Assembly (NCBI GenBank): GCA_035578175.1
Contig: JAQMRL010000012.1
Coordinates: 18,455,715 to 18,519,714 of the forward strand
Direction of reading: 5' to 3'
DNA from: Catonia carolina
Lineage: Eukaryota > Arthropoda > Insecta > Hemiptera > Achilidae
DNA: 64,000 bases
Below, piece after piece: positions 52,259-61,829 of this stretch. Each line of letters begins with the position of its first letter. Within the stretch, counting starts at the first letter, position 1. Position numbers and translations under genes: made by a program. The notes under the pieces were generated by a model. The model searched no databases and was not told the origin of the DNA. It worked only from the letters and a program-made list of their open reading frames with translations.

Positions 52259-52677
52259 TTTTTACTTTCTCTTGCCTATATGAATATATAGAAAGGAAAG
52301 TATTGTTTTCATGTCGATTTTTCAAAATCAAGTTTTCACCGGATCTATACGTTTTCAGACCCCCTGAACCCAAAAAACATGTTTTTAGCGATTGGTCTGT
52401 GTCTGTGTGTGAACAGAATATCTCAAGAATGGAACATCGTACGAACTTGAAACTTAAGTTACATACCACTATTGGACCCGACACGAACATTTTCATCAAA
52501 GTCGATCAACCGGAAGTAGTAGTTTATTCGTATAATTTTTCAATTTTTTGCGATTTTCTCAAAAACTGGTCCTACGATTTTTTTAAAAATCGCCTGGTTT
52601 ACTCAATTTTTTATTCTCTACAAGATAGGGTAGGCGCCATGTTTGCTGAAATTCTGCGTGAGGCTGTTTTTATGTAA
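52252..52677 (+). CDS. Family A repeat open frame, unknown function
   Basis: I do not recognise this 141-codon frame. It recurs with shared residues in several copies (54884-55264 plus; 63335-63009 minus; 28510-28250 minus; 19612-19373 minus; 15853-16063 plus). Recurrent words are SPDLHVFRPPEPKKHVFSDW, CEQNISRTEHRTNLKL and NIFIKIGQPEVVVYSC, and a hydrophobic, Phe/Cys-rich region follows (SIFCDFLKNWSYDFFK). Its N-terminal part overlaps the element's own start and a GT-rich microsatellite encodes the VCVCE part. That argues it may be a by-product of recent amplification rather than a protein. There is no strong start context. Confidence 0.25.
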   Translation: MLFFTFSCLYEYIERKVLFSCRFFKIKFSPDLYVFRPPEPKKHVFSDWSVSVCEQNISRMEHRTNLKLKLHTTIGPDTNIFIKVDQPEVVVYSYNFSIFCDFLKNWSYDFFKNRLVYSIFYSLQDRVGAMFAEILREAVFM

Positions 52678-53170
52678 AAACATTTTCTTTTTAAGATTGC
52701 GGCTTTAATATACATTTTAGCGCAAAACGTTATATAATAAAAGTTGTAGAGAATGTAAAATTCTACAACTTTTATTTCAAACATTTTTTTGTTTAACGCT
52801 TAGTTTAGCGGTAATTAGCAATTTTCTGTTTTTTTCTCACGAAAACGTGTGAAAAATCTATTTTTTTAAGATTTCGGCCTTAGAATGCATTTTACGACAA
52901 AAGTGTATAAAATAAAATTTATAGGAAATTAAGAGATCTACAACTTTTATTTTAAGCATTTTTTTGTACAGTGCCTAGTTTAGCGTGAATGAGCGATTTT
53001 CCGTATTTTTAAGCTAAACTGAGGTCGATTTTAATTTTGCGTATTTCACTAATGTTTTTTGAGGTTAGTTTTTTGTTCATTTCTAATGTTTTAATACTAA
53101 TGTTAGGTTTATTGTTAATTATTTGCATTGGCAAGAGAAAGTTGTGTGAGTGTTTCACACCAGATTTTTT
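52259..53170 (+). repeat. Family A, full-length reference copy (~910 bp)
   Basis: It starts TTTTTACTTTCTCTTGCCTA and ends GGCAAGAGAAAGTTGTGTGA, then TTTCACACCAGATTTTTT. It holds the longest family A reading frame: 52252-52677, 141 codons (SCLYEYIERKVLFSCRFFKI, FRPPEPKKHVFSDW, CEQNISRMEHRTNLKLKLHT, PDTNIFIKVDQPEVVVYSY, then AMFAEILREAVFM). Both internal modules are intact. Confidence 0.92.
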
Positions 53171-53342
53171 AAATAATAACAAGTAAATACCATGAAAATA
53201 TATAGTCAGACAGCGCGCAGATCATGCATAAATGTAGATTATAGTTTTTTTACTCATGTTTAGTATCTGATTGTAATCTGATTGATATCCTGTGAGATAC
53301 CTAAATTCCATGATTATAAATGTAATCTATTTCATTATACAT

Positions 53343-54268
53343 GGGGGACCCAAAAATAACCGGAATGAGAGCCCATTGCCAATTGTAGATATAGTAGAGA
53401 GTTCTCCCGCTAGATGAGGTTAGTTGAGACCTTCAACAAACAACTGCCCAGACAGTGTCAGTTTGTATGTTCACGTTTGATCGTAGTATTTCGTTTCTCT
53501 TACTTTTGTCATGTTCTGCTTGCGACGTTATTAAGCATTGAGCCAATCTTCCACTGGCTTGCCGCTTGCTTGGTTTCTGAGTCATATATGTAACATCCTA
53601 CTTTCATCACCTGTAATGACTTCGGTTAAAAAGTTTTGATCCAATTCCAATCTCGTTTTTTAAGCCCTGACTCAAATTCAATCGAATATTTTGGTGATCC
53701 TGTTTGAGAAGGCGAGGAACAAATTTAGCGGTAACACTTCTCATTTGCAAATCCTCAGTCAAAATCTTCTGGCATGAGCTCCAACTCACGCTTGTCTCTT
53801 AAAAAATTTTGCTGATCATGAAACAGCGATCCTTGTTGATTTTTTGTCAAATTTTTTCAAGTTTTCATCGTTTCGAGATGTTGAAGGGTGCGCAGAACAA
53901 ACATTGACTTCAACACTTATCTCACCACGTTTAAAGCGGCCAAACCCTTTGAAAACTTGTGTGCAGTTCATAGCATCTTCCCTGAAAGCCTGTTGAAGTA
54001 TTTGGTAAGCTTCCACTGTTGATTTTTCACGCGGGAAACAAATTTTCAAACACACTCTTTGTTCTTTTAAATCTGCCTTAACGATGTCACAGACGGACAC
54101 AACAGTAAGAGAAACACAACACTATGATCAAACGTTAAACAACAAACTGATGCCGTCTGGGCATTTGTTTGTTTAAGGTCTCTACTAGCTCCATCTAGCA
54201 GGAGAACTCTTTACTACCTCTACGAATGGCAGCGCACTCTCAGTCTGGTTTTTTTTGGGTTCCCTAGT
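53343..54268 (-). mobile_element. Deleted mariner element (~925 bp)
   Basis: The ends are GGGGGACCCAAAAATAACCG and, complemented, AGGGAACCCAAAAAAAACCA. The minus strand carries the transposase N-terminal half: REKSTVEAYQILQQAFREDA, then FGRFKRGEISVEV and HPSTSRNDENLKKF (54100-53816), followed by SWSSCQKILTEDLQMRSVTA, KFVPRLLKQDHQ (53789-53607). The catalytic DDD part is deleted, and the far end jumps to the other terminus. Frameshifts are present. It belongs to the same broad group as 2551-3390, by ENLQ/LTEDLQMR and PRLL. Confidence 0.8.
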
Positions 54269-54269
54269 A

Positions 54270-54888
54270 TATGCATAATGAAATGTATTATGTATATATA
54301 ATTTTATTTTTATTTATTTATTTATTTGTTTTATTTAGGTAAATATAATACAGTTATTACTATATTTACAATATTTTTAACTAACTATACTTATACACAA
54401 AAACTCTTCTTCACGAAGAGTTTTGTCCGCCCATAAGAGTAAACAAAATATTTATTTAAACAAATTTATAAATACTAATAACTACTATAAAAAATACTAT
54501 TATAAAATCTAAAAAGGGTACAAGAAATACATTTAAACATTTTTTGTTAAAAGCATTAAAGATAAATGATAAATACCATTAAATTTATATAAGAAATATT
54601 AATAATAATAATTTTAATAACAATAAAATTTTTAAAAATTACCTTAGATTATTTACAATTGTATTAATAGAGAAAAAACTAGTAGTAATGTGTTACTACT
54701 ATTGATTATTATTATTATTATTATTATTATTATTTCTTTATTACTGTTAAAATATTGTAAATAAAACATGGAATTTGATTAAAAAAAAATTATTGAGCCA
54801 GGAGAATCAGAACACACACTAGCTCTCCCTCATTACTATTAAGTAATTATAAGAAGACTTTATTACTCAATTTTATTAATTTATTGGT
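54270..54888. other. AT-rich intron 8 DNA with hairpin and (ATT)n
   Basis: An exact 10-bp stem (AAAACTCTTC/GAAGAGTTTT, 5-nt loop) lies at 54408-54432. An (ATT)n run stands at about 54704-54734. No gene is visible. Confidence 0.5.
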
Positions 54889-55575
54889 TGTTTACTTTCT
54901 CTTGCCTTTAAGAATAAATGGAAGGCAAGTATTGTTTTCATGTCGATTTTTCAAAATTGAGTTTTTGCTGGATCTACACGTTTTCAGACCCCCTGAACCC
55001 AAAAAACATGTTTTTAGCAATTGGTGTGTGTGTGTGAGTGTGTGTAAACAGAATATCTCAAGAACGGAACATTGTACGAACTTGAAACTTAAGGTAGATA
55101 TCACTAGAGGACCTGACACGAACATTTTCATCAAAATCGGTCAACCGGAAGTAGTAGTTTATTCGTGTAATTTATCACTTTTTTTGCAATTTTCTCAAAA
55201 ACGGCTTCTAAGATTTTTTTTAAAATTGCGTTATTTACTAAATTTTGTATGCTCTACAAGATAGGGTAGGCGCCATGTCTGCTGAAATTCTTGGAGAGGT
55301 TGTTTTCGCATAAAAAAATTGTCTTTTTTTTAAGATTACGACTTGTATGCATTTTAGCACAAAATGTGTTTAATAAAAGTTGTAGAGAATTTAAAATCCT
55401 ACAACTTTTATATCCAACGTTTTTTTTATAACGCTTATTTTAGCGGTAATTAGCGATTTTTGGTTTTTTTCTCACGAAAACGTGTAAATAATTGATTTTT
55501 TTAAGATTTCAGCCTTAGTATGCTTTTTACGACAAAATTGTGTTTATCACAAATATATAGAAAATTTTATAAATA

Positions 55576-56910
55576 CGAGGGCTATTCAGAAAGTAGGGAA
55601 CGTTTCCATTTGACGCCGCTGGGCGCGCGGCAATCATGTATGTCTTGGTATGTGCATGTTCGGCTCTTCAGTCGGTGTCCAGCCGTTGCAACGGGAACGT
55701 CGCTGCGCTGTCTATTTTCTCGATATTCCAATTTGAAATGTGCGCTGCAATTGAAAATCCCGCCAGTTGTGAAGTGTGGTCTGTCATGCGGTTTTTGTCG
55801 GCCAAAAACCTAAAACCGATAGAAATTCATCGGCAACTGTGCGAAGTATACGGTGACAACGTGATGAATGAAAGTTCAGTGCGAAAATGGTGTATTCGGT
55901 TTAAAAATGGCCGTACCAACGTCCATGATGAAGAGAAGAGCGGTCGCCCGAGCTTTGTGACAGACGATTTGGTCGCCAAAGTCGATGAAAAAATTCGTGA
56001 AAACCGACGATTCACGATAACGGAGCTTTCACTTTCCTTCCCACAAATTTCACGCACTTTGCTGTTTGAAATTGTCACTAAAAAGCCAGGCTACCACAAA
56101 TTTTGTGCAAGATGGGTGCCAAAAATGCTTACTGACAACCATAAGCGTCAGCGAATGGGGGCAGCCTTAACATTTCTCGAGGCCTACCACATGGATGGTG
56201 ATGCATTGCTGGATCGCATCATAACGGGTGACGAGACTTGGGTTAAACATGTCAATTTCGAGACAAAATTGCAGTCCATAGAGTGGGGGCACACACATTC
56301 ACCTAAAAAACCAAGAAAATGTCTGCAAACCTTATCAGCAAGGAAGATTATGGCTACTGTGTTTTGGGACAGGCAAGGTGTGCTGCTCATTGACTTTCTC
56401 GAGCGTGGTGCAACAATAAACTCTGATCGGTACTGCCAAACATTGCGCAACCTTAGGAGAGCAGTTCAAAACAAGCGCCGAGGAAAGTTGTCGTCAAAAA
56501 TTTTGTTTCTTCATGACAATGCCCGACCTCACACGGCAAACCGCACAAAAGAACTCCTTGATTCATACAAATGGGAGGTTTTCCCTCATCCACCCTATAG
56601 TCCTGATCTTGCACCGAGTGATTTTCACTTGTTTCCAAGAATGAAGAACTGGCTAGCAACACAGCGCTTCGACGACGACGAGGAACTCCGGGCGCGCGTC
56701 ACTGAGTGGCTGCGGTCGCAGGCGGCGGATTTCTATGACGAAGGAATTTTGAAGCTTGTCCACCGCTATGACAAGTGCCTCAATTTGCTTGGTGACTATG
56801 TAGAAAAGTAGTATTTTAGTCACTCTTTCAGATGTATATAATAAAAAAATTTTCTTTTACATAGTTTTTGTTTATTTACAAAACGTTCCCTACTTTCTGA
56901 ATAGCCCTCG
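55576..56910 (+). mobile_element. Complete mariner transposon (1335 bp)
   Basis: TA flanks both ends (55574-55575 and 56911-56912). The terminal inverted repeats are very well matched: CGAGGGCTATTCAGAAAGTA continuing GGGAACGTTT at both ends. One uninterrupted transposase frame fills the middle. Base composition is clearly less AT-rich than its surroundings. Complete ends, an intact gene and a clean insertion in family A all point to a recent arrival that may still be active. Confidence 0.95.
55738..56811 (+). CDS. mariner transposase, intact (357 aa)
   Basis: This enzyme would cut and paste its own element at TA sites in the nucleus. The frame is open from 55636, but ATG 55738 (MCAAIENPASCEVWSVMRFL) gives a normal mariner length. 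The N-terminal helix-turn-helix domain runs to about residue 70 (IEIHRQLCEVYGDNVMNESS, VRKWCIRFKNGR), with linker HDEEKSGRPSFVTDDLV. WVPKML (126-131) stands for the usual WVPHEL. The catalytic triad is D165 (ITGDETWV), D260 (LHDNARPH) and D295 (YSPDLAPSDF), 34 residues after D260: a true DD34D mariner. The C-terminus is FYDEGILKLVHRYDKCLNLL. No stop, frameshift or missing key residue is seen. The intron location means host transcription reads through it in sense. Confidence 0.95.
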   Translation: MCAAIENPASCEVWSVMRFLSAKNLKPIEIHRQLCEVYGDNVMNESSVRKWCIRFKNGRTNVHDEEKSGRPSFVTDDLVAKVDEKIRENRRFTITELSLSFPQISRTLLFEIVTKKPGYHKFCARWVPKMLTDNHKRQRMGAALTFLEAYHMDGDALLDRIITGDETWVKHVNFETKLQSIEWGHTHSPKKPRKCLQTLSARKIMATVFWDRQGVLLIDFLERGATINSDRYCQTLRNLRRAVQNKRRGKLSSKILFLHDNARPHTANRTKELLDSYKWEVFPHPPYSPDLAPSDFHLFPRMKNWLATQRFDDDEELRARVTEWLRSQAADFYDEGILKLVHRYDKCLNLLGDYVEK

Positions 56911-57168
56911 TATGAAAGATCTACAACTTTTATATTGAGTATTTTTCTCTACAGAGGCTAGTTTAGCGTGAAAGAGTGATTTTCCGTACTTTTAAGCCAA
57001 ACTGAGGTTGATTTTCATTTGGCATCTTTCACTCATGATTAAAATAAGGTTATGTTTTTTTAGGTAAAGTTGTTTGTTTCTAATGTTTTATTAATAATTT
57101 TAGGTTATATTGTTCATTATTTGCATTGGCAAGAGAAAGTCGTGTTAGTGTTTCACACCAAATTTTTT

Positions 57169-57523
57169 AAACAATCAAAATATAACGTAGAATAGTCATA
57201 GAATTCAGAATAGTCTTATCGTTAAATACAGACAACAATATTAATATTAATGGTAATTAAATTTTATTTAAACAGATTTTAAAACAAAGGTATAAATCTC
57301 AATAAAATATTAAAATGTTCTATTTCATTACATTTTAATATTTTATTTACGTGATTAAATGTATTCAAAATAATAAAAAATTAACTCTAAACTAAATAGT
57401 AACTCTGTAAGCAAAATGTAATATAATAATCCCTTGTAAATCTTTTATCATTAAATCTTTGTTTTATATTTCCGTAGTAATTATTAAATGATTTATTTTT
57501 ACATCTACATTATTTTAAAACAA
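57169..57523. other. AT-rich spacer between inverted A copies
   Basis: Nothing recognised. It is the loop between the plus A copy ending at 57168 and the minus A copy starting at 57524. Confidence 0.4.
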
Positions 57524-58150
57524 ATCTGGTGTGAAACACCCACAACTTTCTCTTGCCAATTCAAATAATTAACAATAAATCTAACATTAGTAATAAAACA
57601 TTAGAAATAAACAAAAAACTTACCTCAACAAACAAAATTTAATTTTAATCACGAGTGAAAGACACAAAATGAAAAATAACCTCAGTTTAGCGTAAAAATA
57701 CAGAAAATCACTCTTTTAACACTAAACTATGCTCTGTAGAGAAAAATGCTCTAAATAAAAGGTGTAGATCTTTTAATTTCCTATAAATTTGATTATATAC
57801 ACTTTTGTCGTAAAATGGATACTAAGGCCGAAATCTTTAAAAAATCGATTTTTCCCAAGTTTTCGTGAGAAAAAAACAGAAAATCGCTAATTATTACTAA
57901 ACTAAGCATTATACAAAAAAATGTTTGAAATAAAAGTTGTAGGATTTTGAATTCTCTGCAACTTTTATTATATACATTTTTCCGCTAAAATGCATATTAA
58001 AGCCGTAATCTGAAAATTTTACGTTAAAACAGCCTCACCAAGAATTTCAGCAAACATGGCGCCTACCCTATCTTGTAAAGCATAATTTCAAAAAATCGAT
58101 ATGAAAACAATAATTTCCTTCTTATACATTCATATAGGCAAGAGAAAGTT
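57524..58150 (-). repeat. Family A, minus copy with ORF deletion
   Basis: It starts AATCTGGTGTGAAACACCCA and AACTTTCTCTTGCCAATTC. It has both modules, but the ORF region is deleted: CTATCTTGTAAAGCATAATT jumps to AAAATCGATATGAAAACAAT. It ends ATATAGGCAAGAGAAAGTT at 58150. Confidence 0.85.
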
Positions 58151-58470
58151 AAATGTAATAAACAAAGTCTAGGCCGTTGGAATAATTTCAGATTTGTTCG
58201 TTACACTATAATGCTGGGCATATCATAGTTTGAGATTTTACTGCAGTAACTACAAATTTAGCTCCTAGTGTGCTATTACTACTGAATATTGAGGAATGAA
58301 TGTAAAACTCGTCTGTGATAGAAACTAAGTGCATTCTTATGTTTGAAAATGTGCATTCCTGGAATAAACTTAACAATATATGTCTATGGTAAACGTTTTA
58401 CATATCTATCCATTTAAAAAGGTTCTGGAATCATTTTTCAATCATTGCCATTGCTAACTGATATTTTTTT
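58151..58470. other. Intron 8 DNA, nothing recognised
   Basis: No supported repeat or gene. Confidence 0.35.
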
Positions 58471-58489
58471 ATTTATTTATTTTTTTTAT

Positions 58490-58640
58490 TTAATACAATA
58501 AATTTTACTAACCTTTTAAGCTGTCTTGATCTCTATTTTTTATTACTTACACCTGTTACAGTGGATCCACCATCATTAGAGTTCACAATATTATTTGAAA
58601 CTTTAAAATGTTTATTTAAAATCTATAGAAGATATTACAT
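58490..58640 (-). repeat. Family E fragment
   Basis: On the minus strand, CTAATGATGGTGGATCCACT, then GTAACAGGTGTAAGTAA, with AAGCTTAAAAGG-type flank (CTTTTAAGCTGTCTTGAT on +). This matches one inner arm of the foldback at 37041-38074. Confidence 0.5.
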
Positions 58641-58682
58641 CTTCAGTCATCTATATAAAACTCTAAGGAAATTTATTGTATA

Positions 58683-59618
58683 CGAGGTGTGGCAATTAAC
58701 TTCTGGGAATTGTCAATAAAACACAAGCAAATTAAGTTATGAGCAAAATTTTATTATCGACCTTCACAATAGTCTCTCTCTAACACTACGCGACAATTCC
58801 AATGGTGCTCCCACAATTAGAAGTAAGTTACCCTTGGTAAGCCTCCAAAGTTCCTCCATTCAGCACTGTGGTTACAGCTTCCTTGACCTCCTGTACACCA
58901 CCATGATGAGTTCCCTTGTGGTGCGACTTCATCTTGGGGAATAAGAAGTCGCAGGGGGCAATATCGGAGTTGTAGGGTGGGTGCGGCAATGTTGGAATGC
59001 CTTTTTTTGACAAAAGCCCTTGCACAATGACAACAAATGGAGCGGCACATTGTCGTGGTGCAAGATCCAGCCATTCTTGGTGAGTTCAGGCTGCACTCGT
59101 AAAATGCGTGCTCGCAGCCACTCTAGGACCCTGACATAGAACTGTCCAGTCACTGTCTGGCCAGCAGGAACATATTTACAATGAATGATGCTGCGGATAT
59201 CGAAAAAATGATCAACATTGCCTTCAGTCGCGACTTGGATACCCTCGCTTTCGTTGGCCACTCGCCACCCTTTTCCACCCACTACTAACTTTGTTGACGG
59301 GTCTCGGGGTCATACTCAAATATCCAGGTCTCATCTGCAGTGACTACCTGACTCATCCAATCTCTATCATCACTCTGAATGTGTGACAACAAATCCTTGC
59401 TAATCTCGCTTGTAAAGTGAGTCCCTCATTTTCACTATGCCACTAAAAAAGTTACTTTCGTAAAACACGCATAAAACAAATCAAACATGCTATTGACTTC
59501 AAACTTAGGCTGCAACAAAAGGAAGGTCTCATATTCGCGGTCATATGTTTGTGAACGATGCAGTGTTGCCAATTCCCAAATTATAACTAAATTCCCAGAA
59601 CTTAATTGCCACACATCA
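58683..59618 (-). mobile_element. Deleted mariner element (936 bp) before exon 9
   Basis: The ends are CGAGGTGTGGCAATTAACTT and, complemented, TGATGTGTGGCAATTAAGTT, with TA on each side. The minus strand carries broken transposase: TADETWIFEYDPETRQQ (first catalytic Asp, 59355-59285), then WRVANESEGIQVATEGNVDH and FFDIRSIIHCKYVPAGQTV. Next are GWILHHDNVPLH (second Asp), PTLPHPPYNSDIAPCDF (third Asp) and KSHHKGTHHGGVQEVKEAV. The N-terminal half is deleted and frames shift. It ends 76 bp before exon 9. Confidence 0.88.
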
Positions 59619-59694
59619 TAAATTTATTACATAAAATAGAATTGATTTCAAGCTGCAGGATGCATTATACGGATTTTTTTTTTTTTGTTATCAG

Positions 59695-59942
59695 GTAATA
59701 AGATCATCTCCGACATTATTTGGTTTGAAAACATTCGGTTATTCATTAAGCGGTGGGATGGATTTAGATCAAAATGGTTATCCAGATTTATTGGTTGGTG
59801 CTTATGACAGTGATTCAGTCATACTGTTAAGATCCAGGCCGATTGTCGGTTTAGTTTCAACCATTGGTCCAGAAAATAATCTAAGAAAGATTGATCCGTC
59901 GAAACCAGGTTGCTCAAAAGATCCAGATAGTGAATTCACATG
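59695..59942 (+). CDS. mew: Integrin alpha exon 9 (blade 7, Ca loop 3, start of thigh)
   Basis: Residues 420-501 plus two bases TG (phase 2). The acceptor is TTTTGTTATCAG|GT behind a 14-T run, and the donor is TG|GTAAGT. It encodes [20 protein letters not shown], then [20 protein letters not shown] and [16 protein letters not shown]. Calcium loop 3 is D442-L-D444-Q-N446-G-Y-P-D450. LLRSRPI marks the end of the propeller, and the thigh begins with [20 protein letters not shown]. Integrins usually continue T-C-F here, so the split codon TG|. probably becomes Cys. A deleted mariner ends 76 bp upstream. Confidence 0.95.
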
Positions 59943-59970
59943 GTAAGTTAAATTTCAAGTTTTATTGTAA

Positions 59971-60178
59971 TTTTTACTTTCTCTTGCCCTTTATGAATGT
60001 GTTAGAAGGAAATTATTGTTTTCATGTCAAGTTTTCACCGGATATACAAGTTTTCAGACCCTCTGAACCCAAAACACATGTTTTTAGAGATTTGTCCGTG
60101 TGCATGTGTGTGTGAACAAAATATCTTAAGAACAGAATATCGTATAAAGTGGAAACTTGGAACTTTAGTTAGGTATCA
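59971..60178 (+). repeat. Family A, 5' fragment
   Basis: TTTTTACTTTCTCTTGCCCT to TTTAGTTAGGTATCACTAAA: only the first ~210 bp of A, beginning 29 bp after exon 9. The piggyBac relic follows. Confidence 0.78.
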
Positions 60179-60725
60179 CTAAAGTACCACTAGGTTGAGT
60201 TGTTTATTGTAATCAGGAAGTTGGTGCAAGCGATTCCAGTAAATTTGATCCAAGAAACATTGAATGGGTAAATTACCATCAATCAGATTCATTTTGTAGA
60301 CCTTCCAACTTTGTTGAACAATCGAGAATAAATGTTGATATTCCCAATCGAAATGAAATTTTGAATATTTTTCAGTTGTTTATAACTGACAAACTGATAG
60401 ATATGATAACAGATCAAACTAACATTTACGCTGAAAATTTCATTGCAAATAAAAAATTGAAGCTATTCTCACGATTCCAAGGGTGGAAACCAGCCATTAG
60501 GTCTGAAATATTTTTGCTCATTGCAGTGTATGTTATCCACGGGTTTATTTGGAAGCCATAGGTAGATAAATACTACACAAAAAACCCGCTGTTTGCAACT
60601 CCGGGAATTGCTGCTGTTTTGCCTCACAAACGGTTGAAACTTTTATCCAGTTTTTTGCATTTCACAAGTTCTGCGACACCCCAAAAAAATAAAAAGTTTC
60701 ATGAAGTTACACTTGCCCTAGATTA

Positions 60726-60822
60726 TGTGAATAATAAATAAATAAAGAATAATTATAAAGAATAAAAGAATAAATAAAGAAGAATAAATAAAGAATAAAT
60801 AAATAAAGAATAAATTTTCAGC
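60726..60822 (+). repeat. (AATAA)n-type low-complexity expansion
   Basis: Repeated AATAAATAAAGAATAA units inside the piggyBac relic, with an (ATT)n run at about 60868-60890 just before the mariner. Confidence 0.8.
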
Positions 60823-60900
60823 TATTTACACTTCTTACGGAGAAGTAGCTATCAATGAAAGCCTTTTATTATTATTATTATTATTATAAAGCTTATTATA

Positions 60901-61829
60901 CGAGGTCTGTCCAATAAATACGCGAACTTGTCCAAGCTAGCGCCCATGACCCGGACTATAGTCCCACCCACTGGCGGCGCTAGTTACCTGATTCCCAATG
61001 AGCCGTCAGTGCTTGGCGGATCGTCAAACTGTGCGTATGGTGCTAGTTATGTTAGTTTCTGTTGTCCTTGTTTTTACTGTTTGTCGAAAATGGAAGTTGA
61101 CGAAATCACGGAGCAACGAATCAATATCAAGTTTTTGGTGAAGTGCAGTAAAGTTTTAAAGAAATTATTGAAATGTTGACAGCTGTTTACGGTAATAATG
61201 CTCTGAAGAAAACATCCGTTTTAGAGTGGATTAAACGTTTTAAAGATGGCCAATAAGATACCACGGATGATGAAAGGCTGGTACGACCTTCAACCACTTG
61301 TGTTGACGACAACATTGATCATGTGTGGTCCCCCTTGTCCTTACTGATCGTCGAAAAACTGTCCGATTGATAGCTGATGAACTGAATCTAGGAAAATAAA
61401 CAGTGCTCACTATTTTAACCGAACATTTGTCAAGGCGATGGATGGATCCTTCACTATGACAAGGCACCTGCACATTCAGCATTGATTGTTCGCCAGTTTC
61501 TGGCAAAAAATCCAATCACCATCCTTGATCATCCTCCTTATTTGCCAGATCTCACCCCCTGCGACTTTTTCCTATTCCCAAAATCCAAAAATGTGATGAG
61601 GGGATATCACTGGGAAAATTTGTACACAATAAAGCATAAAATGACGAGAAAACTAAAAACCCTAACTGCCGAGGACTTCTAAGGGTGCTTTAAACAGTGG
61701 AAAAGAAGATGGAATAAGTGCATAGTATCGAATGGAGAGTACTTTGAAGGGGACAAAATCGATGTAGACTAAATTTTGCAAAATAAAGTTTTTATGGGCT
61801 CAGTTCACGTATTTATTGGACAGACCTCG
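60901..61829 (+). mobile_element. Deleted mariner inside the piggyBac relic (929 bp)
   Basis: TA flanks it (60899-60900 and 61830-61831). The ends are CGAGGTCTGTCCAATAAATA continuing CGCGAAC and, complemented, CGAGGTCTGTCCAATAAATA continuing CGTGAAC. The + strand coding fragments are MEVDEITEQRINIKFLVK (61090), TSVLEWIKRFKDG-like sequence near 61215, and APAHSALIVRQFLAKNPITI, LDHPPYLPDLTPCDFFLFPK (61460-61590; 34 residues between the catalytic Asp of YDKAPAH and that of CDFF). The middle is deleted and several stops are present. Confidence 0.88.

Larger units (their letters stand above)
54891..57168 (+). repeat. Family A copy split by the intact mariner
   Basis: The first part (54891-55573) runs from TTTACTTTCTCTTGCCTTTA to the second module. 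The mariner (55576-56910) interrupts it at the AAATTTATAGGAAATT position, and A resumes at 56911 with TATGAAAGATCTACAACTTT, ending TGTTTCACACCAAATTTTTT at 57168. The ORF 54884-55264 (126 codons) has FRPPEPKKHVFSNW and NISRTEHCTNLKLKVDI. Confidence 0.9.
10795..59942 (+). other. mew: Integrin alpha gene (alpha-PS1-like), 5' part: nine coding exons
   Basis: The gene encodes the alpha chain of a heterodimeric cell-surface adhesion receptor that pairs with a beta integrin and binds extracellular matrix. The nine exons join in phase into 501 codons plus 2 nt. They cover a signal peptide, an FNLE mature N-terminus, FG-GAP repeats of the seven-bladed propeller and three calcium loops (residues 322-330, 382-390 and 442-450). 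No I/A domain interrupts blades 2-3, as usual in insects. DGQWLGVTVKSQGPG, NRAHEQYGYCQAGTSG and GTPGPYTWRG place it in the PS1/PS2-laminin/RGD part of the family; I favour alpha-PS1 (mew), with alpha-PS2 as the alternative. The remaining half lies beyond the right edge. All introns are GT-AG and crowded with transposons. Confidence 0.85.

Noticed and set aside
54408..54432. Hairpin AAAACTCTTC...GAAGAGTTTT as a transcription terminator
   Set aside because: The window is eukaryotic, in the middle of an intron, and a single 10-bp stem in AT-rich DNA has no known terminator role there.
56453..56662. Minus-strand frames across the intact mariner (also 55827-56078 and 56184-56450)
   Set aside because: These are shadow frames opposite the transposase gene; no family features.
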